This document shows positions 44,201 to 51,989 of a stretch of 64,000 nucleotides of DNA, piece after piece. The stretch lies in the NCBI RefSeq assembly GCF_019974135.1, contig NZ_AP025017.1:1116001-1180000 (forward strand). Reading direction: 5' to 3'. The stretch is from Actinomyces capricornis (GTDB lineage: Bacteria; Actinomycetota; Actinomycetes; Actinomycetales; Actinomycetaceae). The notes beneath the pieces were generated by a model. That model had not been told where the DNA came from. It worked only from the letters and a program-made list of their open reading frames with translations, and did no database searches. Each line of letters starts with the position of its first letter. Position 1 is the stretch's first letter. The position numbers were made by a program, and so were the translations under genes.

Positions 44201-44940
44201 CCACCGGCACCTTCAGCGTGGCCAAGGCGATCACCGAGGAGCCGGCTCTGCCCGAGGGTGCGGAACCCCTACCGAGCGATTCCTCGGCCGCCGCGCTGCG
44301 GGAGAAGGAGTTCACCTTCACCTACACCTGCGACGACCCCGCCACGACCACGGGCACCATCAAGGTCAAGGGCGAGGGCGAGGCCGAGGCCGGCGTCCAG
44401 CTCCCCGTGGGCACCACCTGCACCATCACCGAGGACGAGACCAGCGCGCAGGCCGAGGGCTACACCCTCACCCCGCCCGGTCCCGAGAAGGTGACCATCA
44501 AGGCCGGAGTGCCCGCCGTGAAGGCCTCCTTCGTGAACAGGTACCACCAGGAGAAGCCCGCGCCGAGCCCCACGCCCTCGGTCACGCCGAGCACCACCCC
44601 GGAGCCCGGACCGGCGCCGTCGCAGGACCCCACCCCCGGCATGCCCGGCCCCGAGCCGAGCCCGTCGCACACCTGCCTGACCCCGGCCCCGTCGCCGTCG
44701 GGCACCCCGGGCCAGCCCGGAGCCGACCCGAGTGCCTCGGGCACGCCGGAGGCGGGCATGACCAGCCCGGCCAGCGACCCGAGCAGCAGCCCCAGCGCTG
44801 ACCCCTGCGCGCCCCCGGTCTCCCCCGATCCGGGCGGCTCCAGCCTGGCGCGCACCGGCGCCAGCCTGGGCGCAGTGCTCGTGGCGCTCATCGGCCTGGT
44901 CGGCGGAGCGGCCGTCCTGTCCCACCGCCGTCGGATCTGA
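41260..44940 (+). CDS. LPXTG-type cell-wall-anchored adhesin with DUF5979-like repeats
   Basis: 1,226 residues from GTG 41260, chosen because GAGAGGA lies just upstream and a signal peptide follows (HGRVVAAVLVAALVLTASVLTFFHSTAQA). Residues about 40-375 resemble the Ig-like collagen/fibrinogen-binding head of Gram-positive adhesins. From about residue 376 the protein is built of six beta-domains that begin G-x-F-x-V-x-K. The last five, from about 514, 612, 722, 832 and 983, each hold a cysteine pair (FSYTC ... SCTITED), the DUF5979 pattern. A Pro/Ser/Thr-rich wall-spanning stretch leads to the sorting signal LARTG (1196-1200), a membrane helix and SHRRRI. Sortase would attach it to peptidoglycan. 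The ligand is unknown. Confidence 0.92.
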   Translation: MSLTSHVRTHGRVVAAVLVAALVLTASVLTFFHSTAQAAINPRITISNMSLILSSPTGQDDPNDHSSRVDDIMRLSFDWDASNANASAGDSFRIGLPELFRNREQLTQDLKVSHGGREVSIGQCVLSEQDITCTFNAEFDTLKGQGFNNPKGSGSALLQAIRATDQANADIDANGIVTAVPIPGGSIADNTGLNYEPERLRKYSEGVKLGDSSISWEVSFGFPGLNDALQAEGKSVIADGNTRSTVVLTDELTPSHSYSTDKKDWTLVIGTSTTRNALIGTVTNAAGEDTNTDHGDFDLTVDITGDRATITATGPFAADTNYHVYYRTNPTSENQTVQPGVVYSNNIRVQDTGIQTSYSTYYVRSFNINVELKPGFGGFTATKLLSGAGAGLVSDGTTFDLTVDYVLPGGATTDTYQGWNAPGTVNPDKTGGRTTLKLTAGSSATYNGTFPTGTVLTLSEDPTTASTTPQGFAWGEPTFMVGDQATNTLTIQEQASTAVSVTNTADFTQAINGVFTLSKQVTGDGQFSDSTFTFSYTCDNGAKGDLEVPGDGTIVPSPELPAGTSCTITEDVDAAAKPGFTLVPSLSTNSVTIKAGGSVPVNATNTYSNNTGTFQVTKAVTGADAFSQDAFEIGYTCTPPAGAGSPQTATLQVTAGGPAQQGPTLPEGTVCVISETDATKAREGHSVATTITVDGTATSTVTIARGKTAEVAVTNTYTPLAGSFQVTKTVDGAAAAKAPSSFSFDYTCVKDGKETAKDTLALAAGESKSVAGVPAGSTCTVTEKDASVEGLALTTALSVDDTKVEGSKATFDIADGVTVTVAATNTYEPTTGTFIVAKGIVDGRIEPARAPETDGAAAGGDDASTKTDPATEGGEAAEADGTKPPVSNEEVLAARLWEKEFTFTYTCDDPATTTGTIKVKGEGEAEAGVQLPVGTTCTITEDEASAQAMGYTLTPPGPEKVTISGAAKPERAVIWNAYERATGTFSVAKAITEEPALPEGAEPLPSDSSAAALREKEFTFTYTCDDPATTTGTIKVKGEGEAEAGVQLPVGTTCTITEDETSAQAEGYTLTPPGPEKVTIKAGVPAVKASFVNRYHQEKPAPSPTPSVTPSTTPEPGPAPSQDPTPGMPGPEPSPSHTCLTPAPSPSGTPGQPGADPSASGTPEAGMTSPASDPSSSPSADPCAPPVSPDPGGSSLARTGASLGAVLVALIGLVGGAAVLSHRRRI
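43951..44149 (+). repeat. Near-identical repeat inside the adhesin, unit 1
   Basis: 199 bases almost identical to 44302-44500, with only a handful of differences. Encodes EKEFTFTYTCDDPATTTGTI to EKVTI. The spacing of 351 bases is in frame, so recombination between units would remove or add 117 codons without a frameshift. Confidence 0.9.
44302..44500 (+). repeat. Near-identical repeat inside the adhesin, unit 2
   Basis: Second copy of the unit at 43951-44149. The high DNA identity, including silent positions, indicates recent duplication or gene conversion, while the other adhesin repeats are related only at the protein level. Confidence 0.9.
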
Positions 44941-44994
44941 TCCGAGCGCAACCACGGCCTGAGGCGGGCACGAGCCCGCACCACGCCCCATGAG

Positions 44995-45045
44995 GCCGGG
45001 TGGCCACCTCCCAGGGAAGTACACCGAGGGAGGCGGCCACCCGGC
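44995..45045 (+). terminator. Terminator after the adhesin gene
   Basis: An 18-bp stem with one mismatch (GCCGGGTGGCCACCTCCC / GGGAGGCGGCCACCCGGC) and a 15-base loop, 54 bases after the stop. The rest of the gap to 45277 shows no gene. Confidence 0.75.
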
Positions 45046-45276
45046 CCTCTCCATGCTCTCCACTGATCACCTGATCACCGCCGCGATAGACGTGGGTGCC
45101 GCGCTCCGCACCCGGGGCTGTTGCACATCCTCAGGCGCCCGCGGGCCCCATCCGGTGCGGGGAACCGCATGATTCCAGGGCTTGTGCTCACGCCAGTGAG
45201 GTGAAGATGTGCAACGGGGATGAACTGGCGATACCAGGCCCGGCGCTGACGCGGACCGGAGGACGATGCCGTCCCC

Positions 45277-46251
45277 TCAGGCCCGCGCCCCTCCGGTGCG
45301 CCGGGCCACGATGAGGAGCGCACCCCAGCACACCGCCCCCAGGGCGGCCGTCGCCACCAGCACCGGGAGCACACCACTGGCATCGAGTCTCCCGGCATCG
45401 CTCACAGCGGAGGAGCCCAGGGACAGGCAGCGCGAGACGATCCCCTGGGGGATGGCATAGACCAGCGGCGACTGGCCGGCCAGCATCCCGAAGCCCGCCA
45501 CGCAGCCGCCGAAGCACAGGGCCACCGGGGCGGCGAAGGAGCGCATGAGCATGCTCAGCAGCGACTGGAGTGCGACCAGCGGCAGGCTCACCACGATGGC
45601 CAGCAGGCCGGCGAGTACGAAGCCCGCGGGGATCGCGGGCCCCAGCCCCAGCCCCACGCCCACCACCCAGGTCAGGGCGATGAGCACCGCCTGCATGGCC
45701 GCCACCGGAAGCATGGTGGCCAGGGTCTTGGCCGCCACCACCGCCGCGGCGCTGTGGACGCCGGTGCGCATGGCGCTCCAGCTGGTGCCGCGGTGCTCCA
45801 CCCGCCAGGCGGCCGAGGCCAGCAGCGCCACCCCCAGGGAGAAGAACGCCATGGAGTAGAACAGCGTGACCTGCGAGGACAGGGAGACCCACCCCTGTGA
45901 GAGCACCCCGGAGTTCATCGCATAGTTGGCCGAGCCGGTGATGACGGCCAGCAGGGGCAGCAGCCCGGTCACCACCCACACCGCCGAGCGCTTGAGCTTG
46001 AGGATCTCCACGGCGATGAGGGCGCCCAGTCCCGGGCGCCGCATCCGGGCGGCCGGGCGGTCGGGGTGCGGGGCGGAGGGCGCCTGGGCCCCGGGGCGCA
46101 GGCCCGACGACGCACCCGGGACCCGCGCCCTCGTGGCCGGGAGCACCGGGGCGGCCGCCGTCGGGACCGCGAGAGCCGGCTGAGCCACCGGGGCCGTCGG
46201 GGCCGGTGCCGCGGATGCGGGAGCAGGGGTGGGAGCAGTGGATGCTGGCAT
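45277..46251 (-). CDS. ABC-2-type permease of a BcrA-like exporter, second subunit
   Basis: 324 residues from ATG 46251 with GGAGAGG upstream; a longer in-frame extension only reads across the preceding gene. A Pro/Ala-rich head of about 75 residues leads to AVEILKLKRSAVWVVTGLLP, the usual entry helix of lantibiotic/bacitracin-immunity permeases (MutE/EpiG type). Six hydrophobic helices follow. Two such permeases plus one ATPase form exporters that remove peptide antibiotics from the membrane. Substrate unknown. It is the last gene of the operon. Confidence 0.85.
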   Translation of the reverse strand: MPASTAPTPAPASAAPAPTAPVAQPALAVPTAAAPVLPATRARVPGASSGLRPGAQAPSAPHPDRPAARMRRPGLGALIAVEILKLKRSAVWVVTGLLPLLAVITGSANYAMNSGVLSQGWVSLSSQVTLFYSMAFFSLGVALLASAAWRVEHRGTSWSAMRTGVHSAAAVVAAKTLATMLPVAAMQAVLIALTWVVGVGLGLGPAIPAGFVLAGLLAIVVSLPLVALQSLLSMLMRSFAAPVALCFGGCVAGFGMLAGQSPLVYAIPQGIVSRCLSLGSSAVSDAGRLDASGVLPVLVATAALGAVCWGALLIVARRTGGARA

Positions 46252-46256
46252 GGGTC

Positions 46257-47141
46257 TTACCTCTCCAGGCGGTCGAGTCGGCGGGTGGCGATGGTGAAGG
46301 CGAGGGCGGCCAGGGCCAGGAAGCCCACCACCCAGCCCAGGGGAGCCGGGGAGTAGACGACGCCGAAGCGCTCGCCGTCCTGCACGAAGCGCGCGTTGGT
46401 GATGACGGCGTAGTAGCCCCAGGGCAGCAGCCGCGCCAGCCACGGGGGCGCCAGCAGCATGAAGGAGGCGACGAAGCCGCCCAGGAGGCCCGCCCCCACG
46501 CCCACCAGCTGGTTGTCCACGACGGCGGCCAGCCACACGTGGAAGGCGCACATGGCCATATCCACGCCGATGAGCATGAGCGTGTAGACCGCCCACTGCC
46601 CGGCGTCGAGGGGCACGGAGATGCCCACGGCCCGGCCCACGGCCACCAGGGCCGCGCTCTGGGCGAGCACGGCCGGGATGAGGACGAGGCCGAGGGCCGC
46701 CACCTTGACCCGGCACAGGGCGCCCGGGGTCAGGCCGGCGGTGGCCGCCAGGTTCCAGCCCGCGCCGGAGTGCTCGATCTCCGTCTGCCGGCTGGCCAGG
46801 ACGGCGACCATCACCGGCCCGATCATGGCGTTGGTGAAGGCGGTGTTGAGCAGGAGCCCAGCCCAGGGTAGGGCGGTCGGGTCGGTGAACCCGGCCCGGG
46901 CGGAGGAGGAGAACAGGCCCGCGCTGCTCATGGCAACGATGGCGCCCACGAGGGCCAGGGCCACCGGCAGGGTGCGCAGGCGGCGCATCTTGGCGATCTC
47001 GATGCGCACGGAGCCCAGGGGGCCGGGGCCCGGGCGGCACCGGGCGCGGCCCGCGGGTGCGCCGGCCGCAGGGCTCAGCGGGGCGTGGTCCGGGAGGGAG
47101 GCTCCCGGCACGGCGGGGCTCGGCAGAGCGGTGACAGCCAT
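46257..47141 (-). CDS. ABC-2-type permease of a BcrA-like exporter, first subunit
   Basis: 294 residues. ATG 47141 shares its A with the stop of the ATPase gene (TGATG), so translation is coupled. After a low-complexity head, the motif SVRIEIAKMRRLRTLPVALA starts the membrane domain, with six helices. It is related to the next permease at the level of pattern (EI-K-R entry motif, RxxEIEHSGAGWNL loop here against RVEHRGTSW there). The family is the lantibiotic/bacitracin immunity group. Confidence 0.86.
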   Translation of the reverse strand: MAVTALPSPAVPGASLPDHAPLSPAAGAPAGRARCRPGPGPLGSVRIEIAKMRRLRTLPVALALVGAIVAMSSAGLFSSSARAGFTDPTALPWAGLLLNTAFTNAMIGPVMVAVLASRQTEIEHSGAGWNLAATAGLTPGALCRVKVAALGLVLIPAVLAQSAALVAVGRAVGISVPLDAGQWAVYTLMLIGVDMAMCAFHVWLAAVVDNQLVGVGAGLLGGFVASFMLLAPPWLARLLPWGYYAVITNARFVQDGERFGVVYSPAPLGWVVGFLALAALAFTIATRRLDRLER

Positions 47142-48271
47142 CAGAGCACGCCTCCCCGGCCGGTGAGGTCCATGAAGACGTCCTCCAGGCTCTGGGTCTG
47201 GCGCCGCACCTCGTGCAGCGCCACCCCGGCGGTGGCCAGGCGCCCGATGAGCTCGGCGACGGCGTCATTGGACAGACCCGGCAGCAGGACCCCCTCGTCG
47301 GTGAGCCGGGGCCCGGCCTCCGGCCTGGCGCCGTCGGCGCCCTGCCCCGGGGCGAGCACGAGCCCGGCCAGGATCCGCGGGTCCAGGACGGAGCGCGGTG
47401 TGGGGGTGACCACGAGGATGTCGGGGACGGAGCGCTCCATGAGCTGGGCGCGCGTGCCCTGGAAGACCATGCGCCCGCCCGCGAGGATGCCCAGGACCGA
47501 GGCCATGCGGTCGATCTCGTCCAGCAGGTGGCTGGAGACCATGACGGTGACCCCCTCGCCGGCCAGATCCACCAGCAGGCGGCGCACCTCCTCGATGCCC
47601 GCGGGATCCAGGCCGTTGGTGGGCTCGTCCAGGATGAGCAGCTCGGGCTCGCGCACGAGGGCCAGGGCCACGCCCAGGCGCTGCTTCATGCCCAGGGAGT
47701 AGGTGCGCACGAGGCGGTCCTTGTGCTCGCTCAAGCGCACCAGGGCCAGGGCGCGGTCCACCTGGCGGTCGGTGAGCCCCAGCATGCGGGCGGCGATGCG
47801 CATGTTCTCCGCCCCGGTCAGGTGCCCGTAGCCGGGCGGGCTCTCGATCATCGAGCCGGTGCGGGCCATGATCGCGGGCCGGGTGGCGGCGTTGAAGGGC
47901 CGGCCCAGGACGGCGATCTGGCCGCGGGTGGGGGCCAGCAGTCCCAGGAGCATCTTCATCGTGGTGGACTTGCCCGACCCGTTGGGGCCCAGGAAGCCGT
48001 AGACGGCGCCGCGCGGGACCACCAGGTCCAGGCCCTCCACCACGGTGCGCCGGCCGAAGGCCTTGGTCAGGTCATGGGTGAGGATGACGGCGTCACTGTC
48101 GGCCCTCGCGGTGGGCGGGTGGAGGGCCGCGGGCGCGGGCCCGACAGGCGGATAGGCGGCTCCGGGGGCAGGGCCGGGCGGGGCCAGGAGGGTAGGTCCG
48201 GTCGTGCCGGGACCACCGGGGATGCCGGGGGCGACCTGCCTGCTGACGGGGAAGGCGTGTGCTGTGCTCAT
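47141..48271 (-). CDS. BcrA-like ABC exporter ATP-binding protein
   Basis: 376 residues from ATG 48271 (MSTAHAFPVSRQ); an upstream in-frame reading passes through a palindrome and is unlikely to be translated. Walker A GFLGPNGSGKST, Q-loop MIESPPGYGHLTGAEN (the ESPxxYxxLT run is typical of BcrA-type ATPases), signature YSLGMKQRLG, Walker B LLILDEPTNGLDP, switch VSSHLLDEIDRM. It powers the two permeases. The neighbouring divergent kinase/regulator pair is the probable controller, as in many antimicrobial-peptide detoxification modules. Confidence 0.92.
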   Translation of the reverse strand: MSTAHAFPVSRQVAPGIPGGPGTTGPTLLAPPGPAPGAAYPPVGPAPAALHPPTARADSDAVILTHDLTKAFGRRTVVEGLDLVVPRGAVYGFLGPNGSGKSTTMKMLLGLLAPTRGQIAVLGRPFNAATRPAIMARTGSMIESPPGYGHLTGAENMRIAARMLGLTDRQVDRALALVRLSEHKDRLVRTYSLGMKQRLGVALALVREPELLILDEPTNGLDPAGIEEVRRLLVDLAGEGVTVMVSSHLLDEIDRMASVLGILAGGRMVFQGTRAQLMERSVPDILVVTPTPRSVLDPRILAGLVLAPGQGADGARPEAGPRLTDEGVLLPGLSNDAVAELIGRLATAGVALHEVRRQTQSLEDVFMDLTGRGGVL

Positions 48272-48328
48272 GGCCCCAGGCTCCTCGCCGCGCACCGCCG
48301 GGCGCATCAGCCCACGGTCTGTTTGTCC

Positions 48329-48401
48329 GCGGTTTTCCCCGTCAAGACGCACGTTCGCCCCTTGCAGACCGGCGATGATGCGTCTTGACGGGGAAAACCG
48401 C
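48329..48401. repeat. Long perfect palindrome in the divergent promoter region (type E)
   Basis: Perfect 23-bp arms 48329-48351 and 48379-48401 (core TTTTCCCCGTCAAGACGCA), 27-base spacer. It lies between the start of the ABC operon (48271) and the kinase gene (48529), so it is in a promoter or leader region, not behind a gene. Confidence 0.75.
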
Positions 48402-48528
48402 AGGAGAACGGGTCGGGGATGAGCCGGGAGCGAGCCGGCGGGCCCAGCCGATGCCGGCGCCGTCGGCCCCTGCCACTCATACCCCGGCATGACGCGGCCG
48501 GAACCGGACCTGCCATACGGTGGCAACC

Positions 48529-50241
48529 ATGTCGACCATGGGAGACCCGCGCGGCGCGGGCAGAGGAACCGCCCGCCCGCCTCTGCGCGCCTGCCTGCCG
48601 GATCTGGTCGTGGCCCTGCTCCTGATCTGGCCGACGATCCTCAACGGTCCCAGGCCCTCGCCCCTCCTGGCCCCGCAGGCGGCCACCGCCCTCTACCTGG
48701 TGCTCCTGGCCGTGTGCTGCACGGCGATCGCGGCGCGGCGCCTAGCACCCCTGGCCGGCGTGCTGGTCATCGGCACCAGCCTGGTCGTCCACCTCGTCGC
48801 CTTCTCGGACCTGTCCATCCTCATGATCCTCGCCGGCCTCATCGCGGTGGAGACCACGCAGTCCCGGCTGGACCCGCCCTGGCGCTGGATTCTCCTGGCG
48901 GGGGCGGCCCTGGGGGCCTCGGTTGCGGTCCTGCGGGGGCTCTACCTCGTCGGCGGCGAGCCGGGCCGTGCGCCGCTCCTCCTGGCGAGCGCATGGATGG
49001 CGGTGGCCCTGGCGGCCTTCGTGGGGGCATGGCGACGGCGCGGCAGGGACCGCTTCGAGCAGGCCCTGGAGCGCGCCGCGGTGCTGGAGGCCCAGCAGGC
49101 CACCGAGCGGCGCCTGGCGGTGGCCGAGGAGCGCCAGCGCATCGCCCGCGACGTCCACGACCTGCTGGGCCACTCCCTGTCGGTCATCGCCATGCAGGCC
49201 GAGGGCGCACGCGCCATTCTCGCCGCCGATCCCGAGGCCGCCGATCGCGCCCTGGCCGTCATCGGCGAGACCTCCCGGCGCTCGGTCGATGAGGTGCACG
49301 CCCTGGTCGATGTGCTGCGCTCCGACGACGCCCCTTCCGCCTCCCCCTGCGGGACCGTGGCCGGCCTTCCGGGGCAGGCCGGCGGGACGGCCTCTGCTCA
49401 GGGTGGTGCCGGCTCGCCTGCCGCCCCCGCAGGGGACGCCGCAGGGGACGAGGCCGCGGCAGGCGGAATCGCGGCGAGCAAGGACGCGCCGGGCGAGGGC
49501 TCAGCTGGCGGAGGCGCCATCGGCACGGTGAGCAGCGCGGTGAGTGCGGTGCGGCAGCCCACCGGTCAGGAGGGCGGGACCGAGCCTCACGCCCTCATGG
49601 GGCCCGGCCCTGCGCCGTCGAGCACCGGTGCGCTGGGCGGCGCCAGCGGGACTGGTGAGGATGACGACGTCGTCGAGGCCCTGGTGCGCCTGGTGCGGCA
49701 AGCCCGCAGGGCCGGTGCGCCAGTGAGGCTGAGGCTGGATGCCGCTGAGCGCGGGGCGCCGTCGATCCCAGCGGCGGCCGGGCTGGTGCTGGAGCGGGCG
49801 GCGCAGGAGGCGCTGACCAATGCGCTGCGGCACGCGCCCGGCGCGGCGGTGCGGGTCGAGCTGGCGGTGACGGGGGAGGGCGCCGAGCTGACGGTGACCA
49901 ACGCGGCCGCCAGTGGGGCCGGCCAGTCCAGGCCGGGCAGTGGGCCTCCCCCGGAGCCCGTCGCGGAGGGCCCCTCGGGTGGTGGGCGAGCGGCCGAGCA
50001 CCCCCGCGGGCGGGGCGGCTTCGGCCTCATCGCCATGCGGGAGCGGGTGGTGGCCGCCGGCGGCGCCCTCAGCGCCGGGCCGACCTCCAGCGGCGGCTGG
50101 CAGGTGCGGGCGCGCCTGCCCCTGGCCGGGCCCGGCGCCCCTTCTGCGAGCCCTGCCCCGCCCGCGAGCGCCGCCCCGTCCAGCAGTGCCCGGCCTGGCA
50201 CGGGCTCGGGCCGGGGTGGCCGGATAGGAGCGCTGTCATGA
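48529..50241 (+). CDS. NarL-family sensor histidine kinase
   Basis: 570 residues from ATG 48529 (GTG 48520 and ATG 48538 are possible). Four to five membrane helices at about residues 25-165, without a large outer domain. The dimerisation domain has the phosphoacceptor His210 in RIARDVHDLLGHSLSVIAMQ. A very long Gly/Ala/Pro-rich linker (about 275-380) splits it from the ATPase domain (LVLERAAQEALTNALRHAPG, GFGLIAMRERV). The usual DxGxG box between them is degenerate, reading AELTVTNAAASGAG. Its stop overlaps the response regulator gene (ATGA). It is divergent from the BcrA-like exporter, its probable regulon. Confidence 0.9.
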   Translation: MSTMGDPRGAGRGTARPPLRACLPDLVVALLLIWPTILNGPRPSPLLAPQAATALYLVLLAVCCTAIAARRLAPLAGVLVIGTSLVVHLVAFSDLSILMILAGLIAVETTQSRLDPPWRWILLAGAALGASVAVLRGLYLVGGEPGRAPLLLASAWMAVALAAFVGAWRRRGRDRFEQALERAAVLEAQQATERRLAVAEERQRIARDVHDLLGHSLSVIAMQAEGARAILAADPEAADRALAVIGETSRRSVDEVHALVDVLRSDDAPSASPCGTVAGLPGQAGGTASAQGGAGSPAAPAGDAAGDEAAAGGIAASKDAPGEGSAGGGAIGTVSSAVSAVRQPTGQEGGTEPHALMGPGPAPSSTGALGGASGTGEDDDVVEALVRLVRQARRAGAPVRLRLDAAERGAPSIPAAAGLVLERAAQEALTNALRHAPGAAVRVELAVTGEGAELTVTNAAASGAGQSRPGSGPPPEPVAEGPSGGGRAAEHPRGRGGFGLIAMRERVVAAGGALSAGPTSSGGWQVRARLPLAGPGAPSASPAPPASAAPSSSARPGTGSGRGGRIGALS

Positions 50242-51011
50242 GCGCGACTCCCGTGATCCGCCTGGGGCTGACCGATGATGAGCCGCTCTTCGCCGCGGGA
50301 CTGGCGATGCTGCTGGGGGCGCAGCCGGATATGGAGGTGGTCTGGCAGGCCGGTGACGGCCACGAGGCGCTGAGCCGGCATGCCGCCGACCCCGTGGATG
50401 TGCTGCTCCTGGATGTCCAGATGCCGGTTCTCGATGGGCTGGCCACCACCCGCGAGCTGGTGGCCCGCGGGGCGCCGGGGCGGGTGGTCATCCTCACCAC
50501 CTTCGATACCGATGGCTACGTACTGGGGGCGATCGAGGCCGGTGCGGCGGGATTCCTGCTGAAGAACACCCCGCCCCAGGAGCTCATCGCGGCGGTGCGC
50601 ACCGTCCACCAGGGGGATTCGGTCATCTCCCCCGGACCCACCCGCCGCCTGCTCACCGCGGTGCGCGCCGGGCAGGTGGGAGGGGGCGGCAGCCCGGGTA
50701 CCGGCGTCGGCGATCCGGACTCGGCTCCCCATGGCCAGGCCGGCCTGGCTGTGGGACAGCAGGAGGCTGCGGTTGAGGCGCAGCAGGCGGTGGCGGCCCT
50801 GACCGGGCGGGAGCGGGAGATCCTGGCGCTCATCGCGCTGGGGCTGACCAATCAGGAGATCTGCGACCGGGAGTGGCTGTCCATGGCGACGGTCAAGACG
50901 CATGTGAGCCACCTGCTGGCCAAGACCGGCTGCCGCGACCGCGTCCAGCTGGTGCTGCTGGCCCTGCGGACCGGGGTCATCGACCTGGCCGAGGTCCTCA
51001 CCGGACCCTGA
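50238..51011 (+). CDS. NarL/LuxR-type response regulator
   Basis: 257 residues. Receiver domain with acidic pair TDDEP and phosphoacceptor Asp59 in VLLLDVQMPVLDG, Lys in GFLLKNTP. A Gly/Gln-rich linker of about 45 residues (GGGGSPGTGVGDPDS ...) separates it from the LuxR helix-turn-helix LTGREREILALIALGLTNQE, ATVKTHVSHLLAKTG. The linker is longer than normal. It is the partner of the kinase. The probable target is the ABC exporter operon across the divergent gap. Palindrome C begins directly after its stop codon. Confidence 0.94.
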   Translation: MSATPVIRLGLTDDEPLFAAGLAMLLGAQPDMEVVWQAGDGHEALSRHAADPVDVLLLDVQMPVLDGLATTRELVARGAPGRVVILTTFDTDGYVLGAIEAGAAGFLLKNTPPQELIAAVRTVHQGDSVISPGPTRRLLTAVRAGQVGGGGSPGTGVGDPDSAPHGQAGLAVGQQEAAVEAQQAVAALTGREREILALIALGLTNQEICDREWLSMATVKTHVSHLLAKTGCRDRVQLVLLALRTGVIDLAEVLTGP

Positions 51012-51097
51012 CCCCTTCTTTTCGACAATTTGCATGAGATCGTACTTTTCCAGCCCCGGAAAAAGCCGATCTCATGCAAATTGTCGAAAAGAAGGGG
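51012..51097. repeat. Long intergenic palindrome, copy C
   Basis: Arms 51012-51042 and 51067-51097 are perfectly complementary over 31 bases and hold the core CGACAATTTGCATGAGATCG shared with copies A and B. It starts one base after the response regulator stop and ends one base before the stop of the convergent M23 gene, so it makes up the whole gap. It is placed like a bidirectional terminator. Confidence 0.85.
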
Positions 51098-51098
51098 G

Positions 51099-51989
51099 TT
51101 AGAGGGGGTGGAAGACCTGGCCGTTGGTGGGCATGCCCGCCAGGGCGGTGCGCCGGGGCGGGCGCTCGGGCAGGCGCGGGTCGCGGGCCGGGCTCTCCTC
51201 TGACTCCCAGTCGAAGAGCCAGGGGACGCCCGAGGCCTCCGCGAGGCGAGGCCGGTCCATGAGGTGGATGTGCAGGTGGGGCTCGGAGCTGTTGCCCGTG
51301 CTGCCCACCTGGGCCAACTGCTGGCCCGCCTCCACCCGCTCCCCCGCGCGCACCCGCAGCGAACCCCGGCGCAGGTGGGCGTAGACGGAGAAGTAGGGGC
51401 CCTGCTCATCCTCGTGCTCGACGATGACATGGTTGCCCAGGATCCAGCCGACCCCGGCCAACTGACGAAGGAAGGCCTCGATGGTGAGCATCCCGACCAG
51501 CAGCGGCCAGGTGCTGCGGGATCGGTGATCGCGCTGGGAGTGCGAGGCCACGACCACGCGCCCCGGCGCCACGGCCAGGACCGGCTGCCCGAAGCAGGGG
51601 GAGTCCTCAGGCGGCCTGCCCCGCAGAGACCAGCCCAGACGCCGGGGGGTGCCCGGAGTGAGCTGGTAGAGATCGACGGCGTAGGCCTGCCCGTAGACCC
51701 TGGTCCCGTGAGAGGGGACGGCCTGACCGGGGCTGTTGAGGGCCGCCCAGGCCCCACGCACGGGTGCGCCCACCCTCACCGGTGAGCGCCCGCTGGCCGG
51801 CGGCCTGATGTACACCAGCACGACGCAGATGACGATCACGATGAGGCCGACGCCCGCCGGCACCTCGACGATGACGTGGCGCGAGAGGAGCACGAGGAGC
51901 ATGGCGATGAGAAGCAGGCGGAACCACCAGTCGGTCCACCGGCTGATGCCTCGCCGGATCGTCCCCAGGCTCCTCTGGAGCCAGCTCAT
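51099..51989 (-). CDS. Membrane-anchored M23-type metallopeptidase-like protein
   Basis: 296 residues from ATG 51989 (ATGA overlap with the regulator gene). Two membrane helices at about 22-62 leave the C-terminal domain outside. The peptidase domain has the LytM/M23 layout: SHGTRVYGQAYAVDLYQL (His and Asp zinc ligands), VLAVAPGRVVVASHS, HVIVEHEDEQGPYFSVYAHL and the final PHLHIHLMD (HxH). M23 enzymes cut peptide cross-bridges of cell-wall peptidoglycan. The domain ends in an Arg/Pro-rich tail. It is co-transcribed with an ArsR-like regulator, an unusual pairing suggesting controlled wall hydrolysis. Confidence 0.86.
   Translation of the reverse strand: MSWLQRSLGTIRRGISRWTDWWFRLLLIAMLLVLLSRHVIVEVPAGVGLIVIVICVVLVYIRPPASGRSPVRVGAPVRGAWAALNSPGQAVPSHGTRVYGQAYAVDLYQLTPGTPRRLGWSLRGRPPEDSPCFGQPVLAVAPGRVVVASHSQRDHRSRSTWPLLVGMLTIEAFLRQLAGVGWILGNHVIVEHEDEQGPYFSVYAHLRRGSLRVRAGERVEAGQQLAQVGSTGNSSEPHLHIHLMDRPRLAEASGVPWLFDWESEESPARDPRLPERPPRRTALAGMPTNGQVFHPL

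Noticed and set aside
45277..47268. 663-residue version of the last permease
   Set aside because: The extra N-terminal part is an out-of-frame reading of the previous permease gene. ATG 46251 has a ribosome site and starts the true domain.
48272..48526. 85-codon N-terminal extension of the BcrA-like ATPase
   Set aside because: It reads through the type E palindrome and is not family-like. ATG 48271 is the reasonable start.
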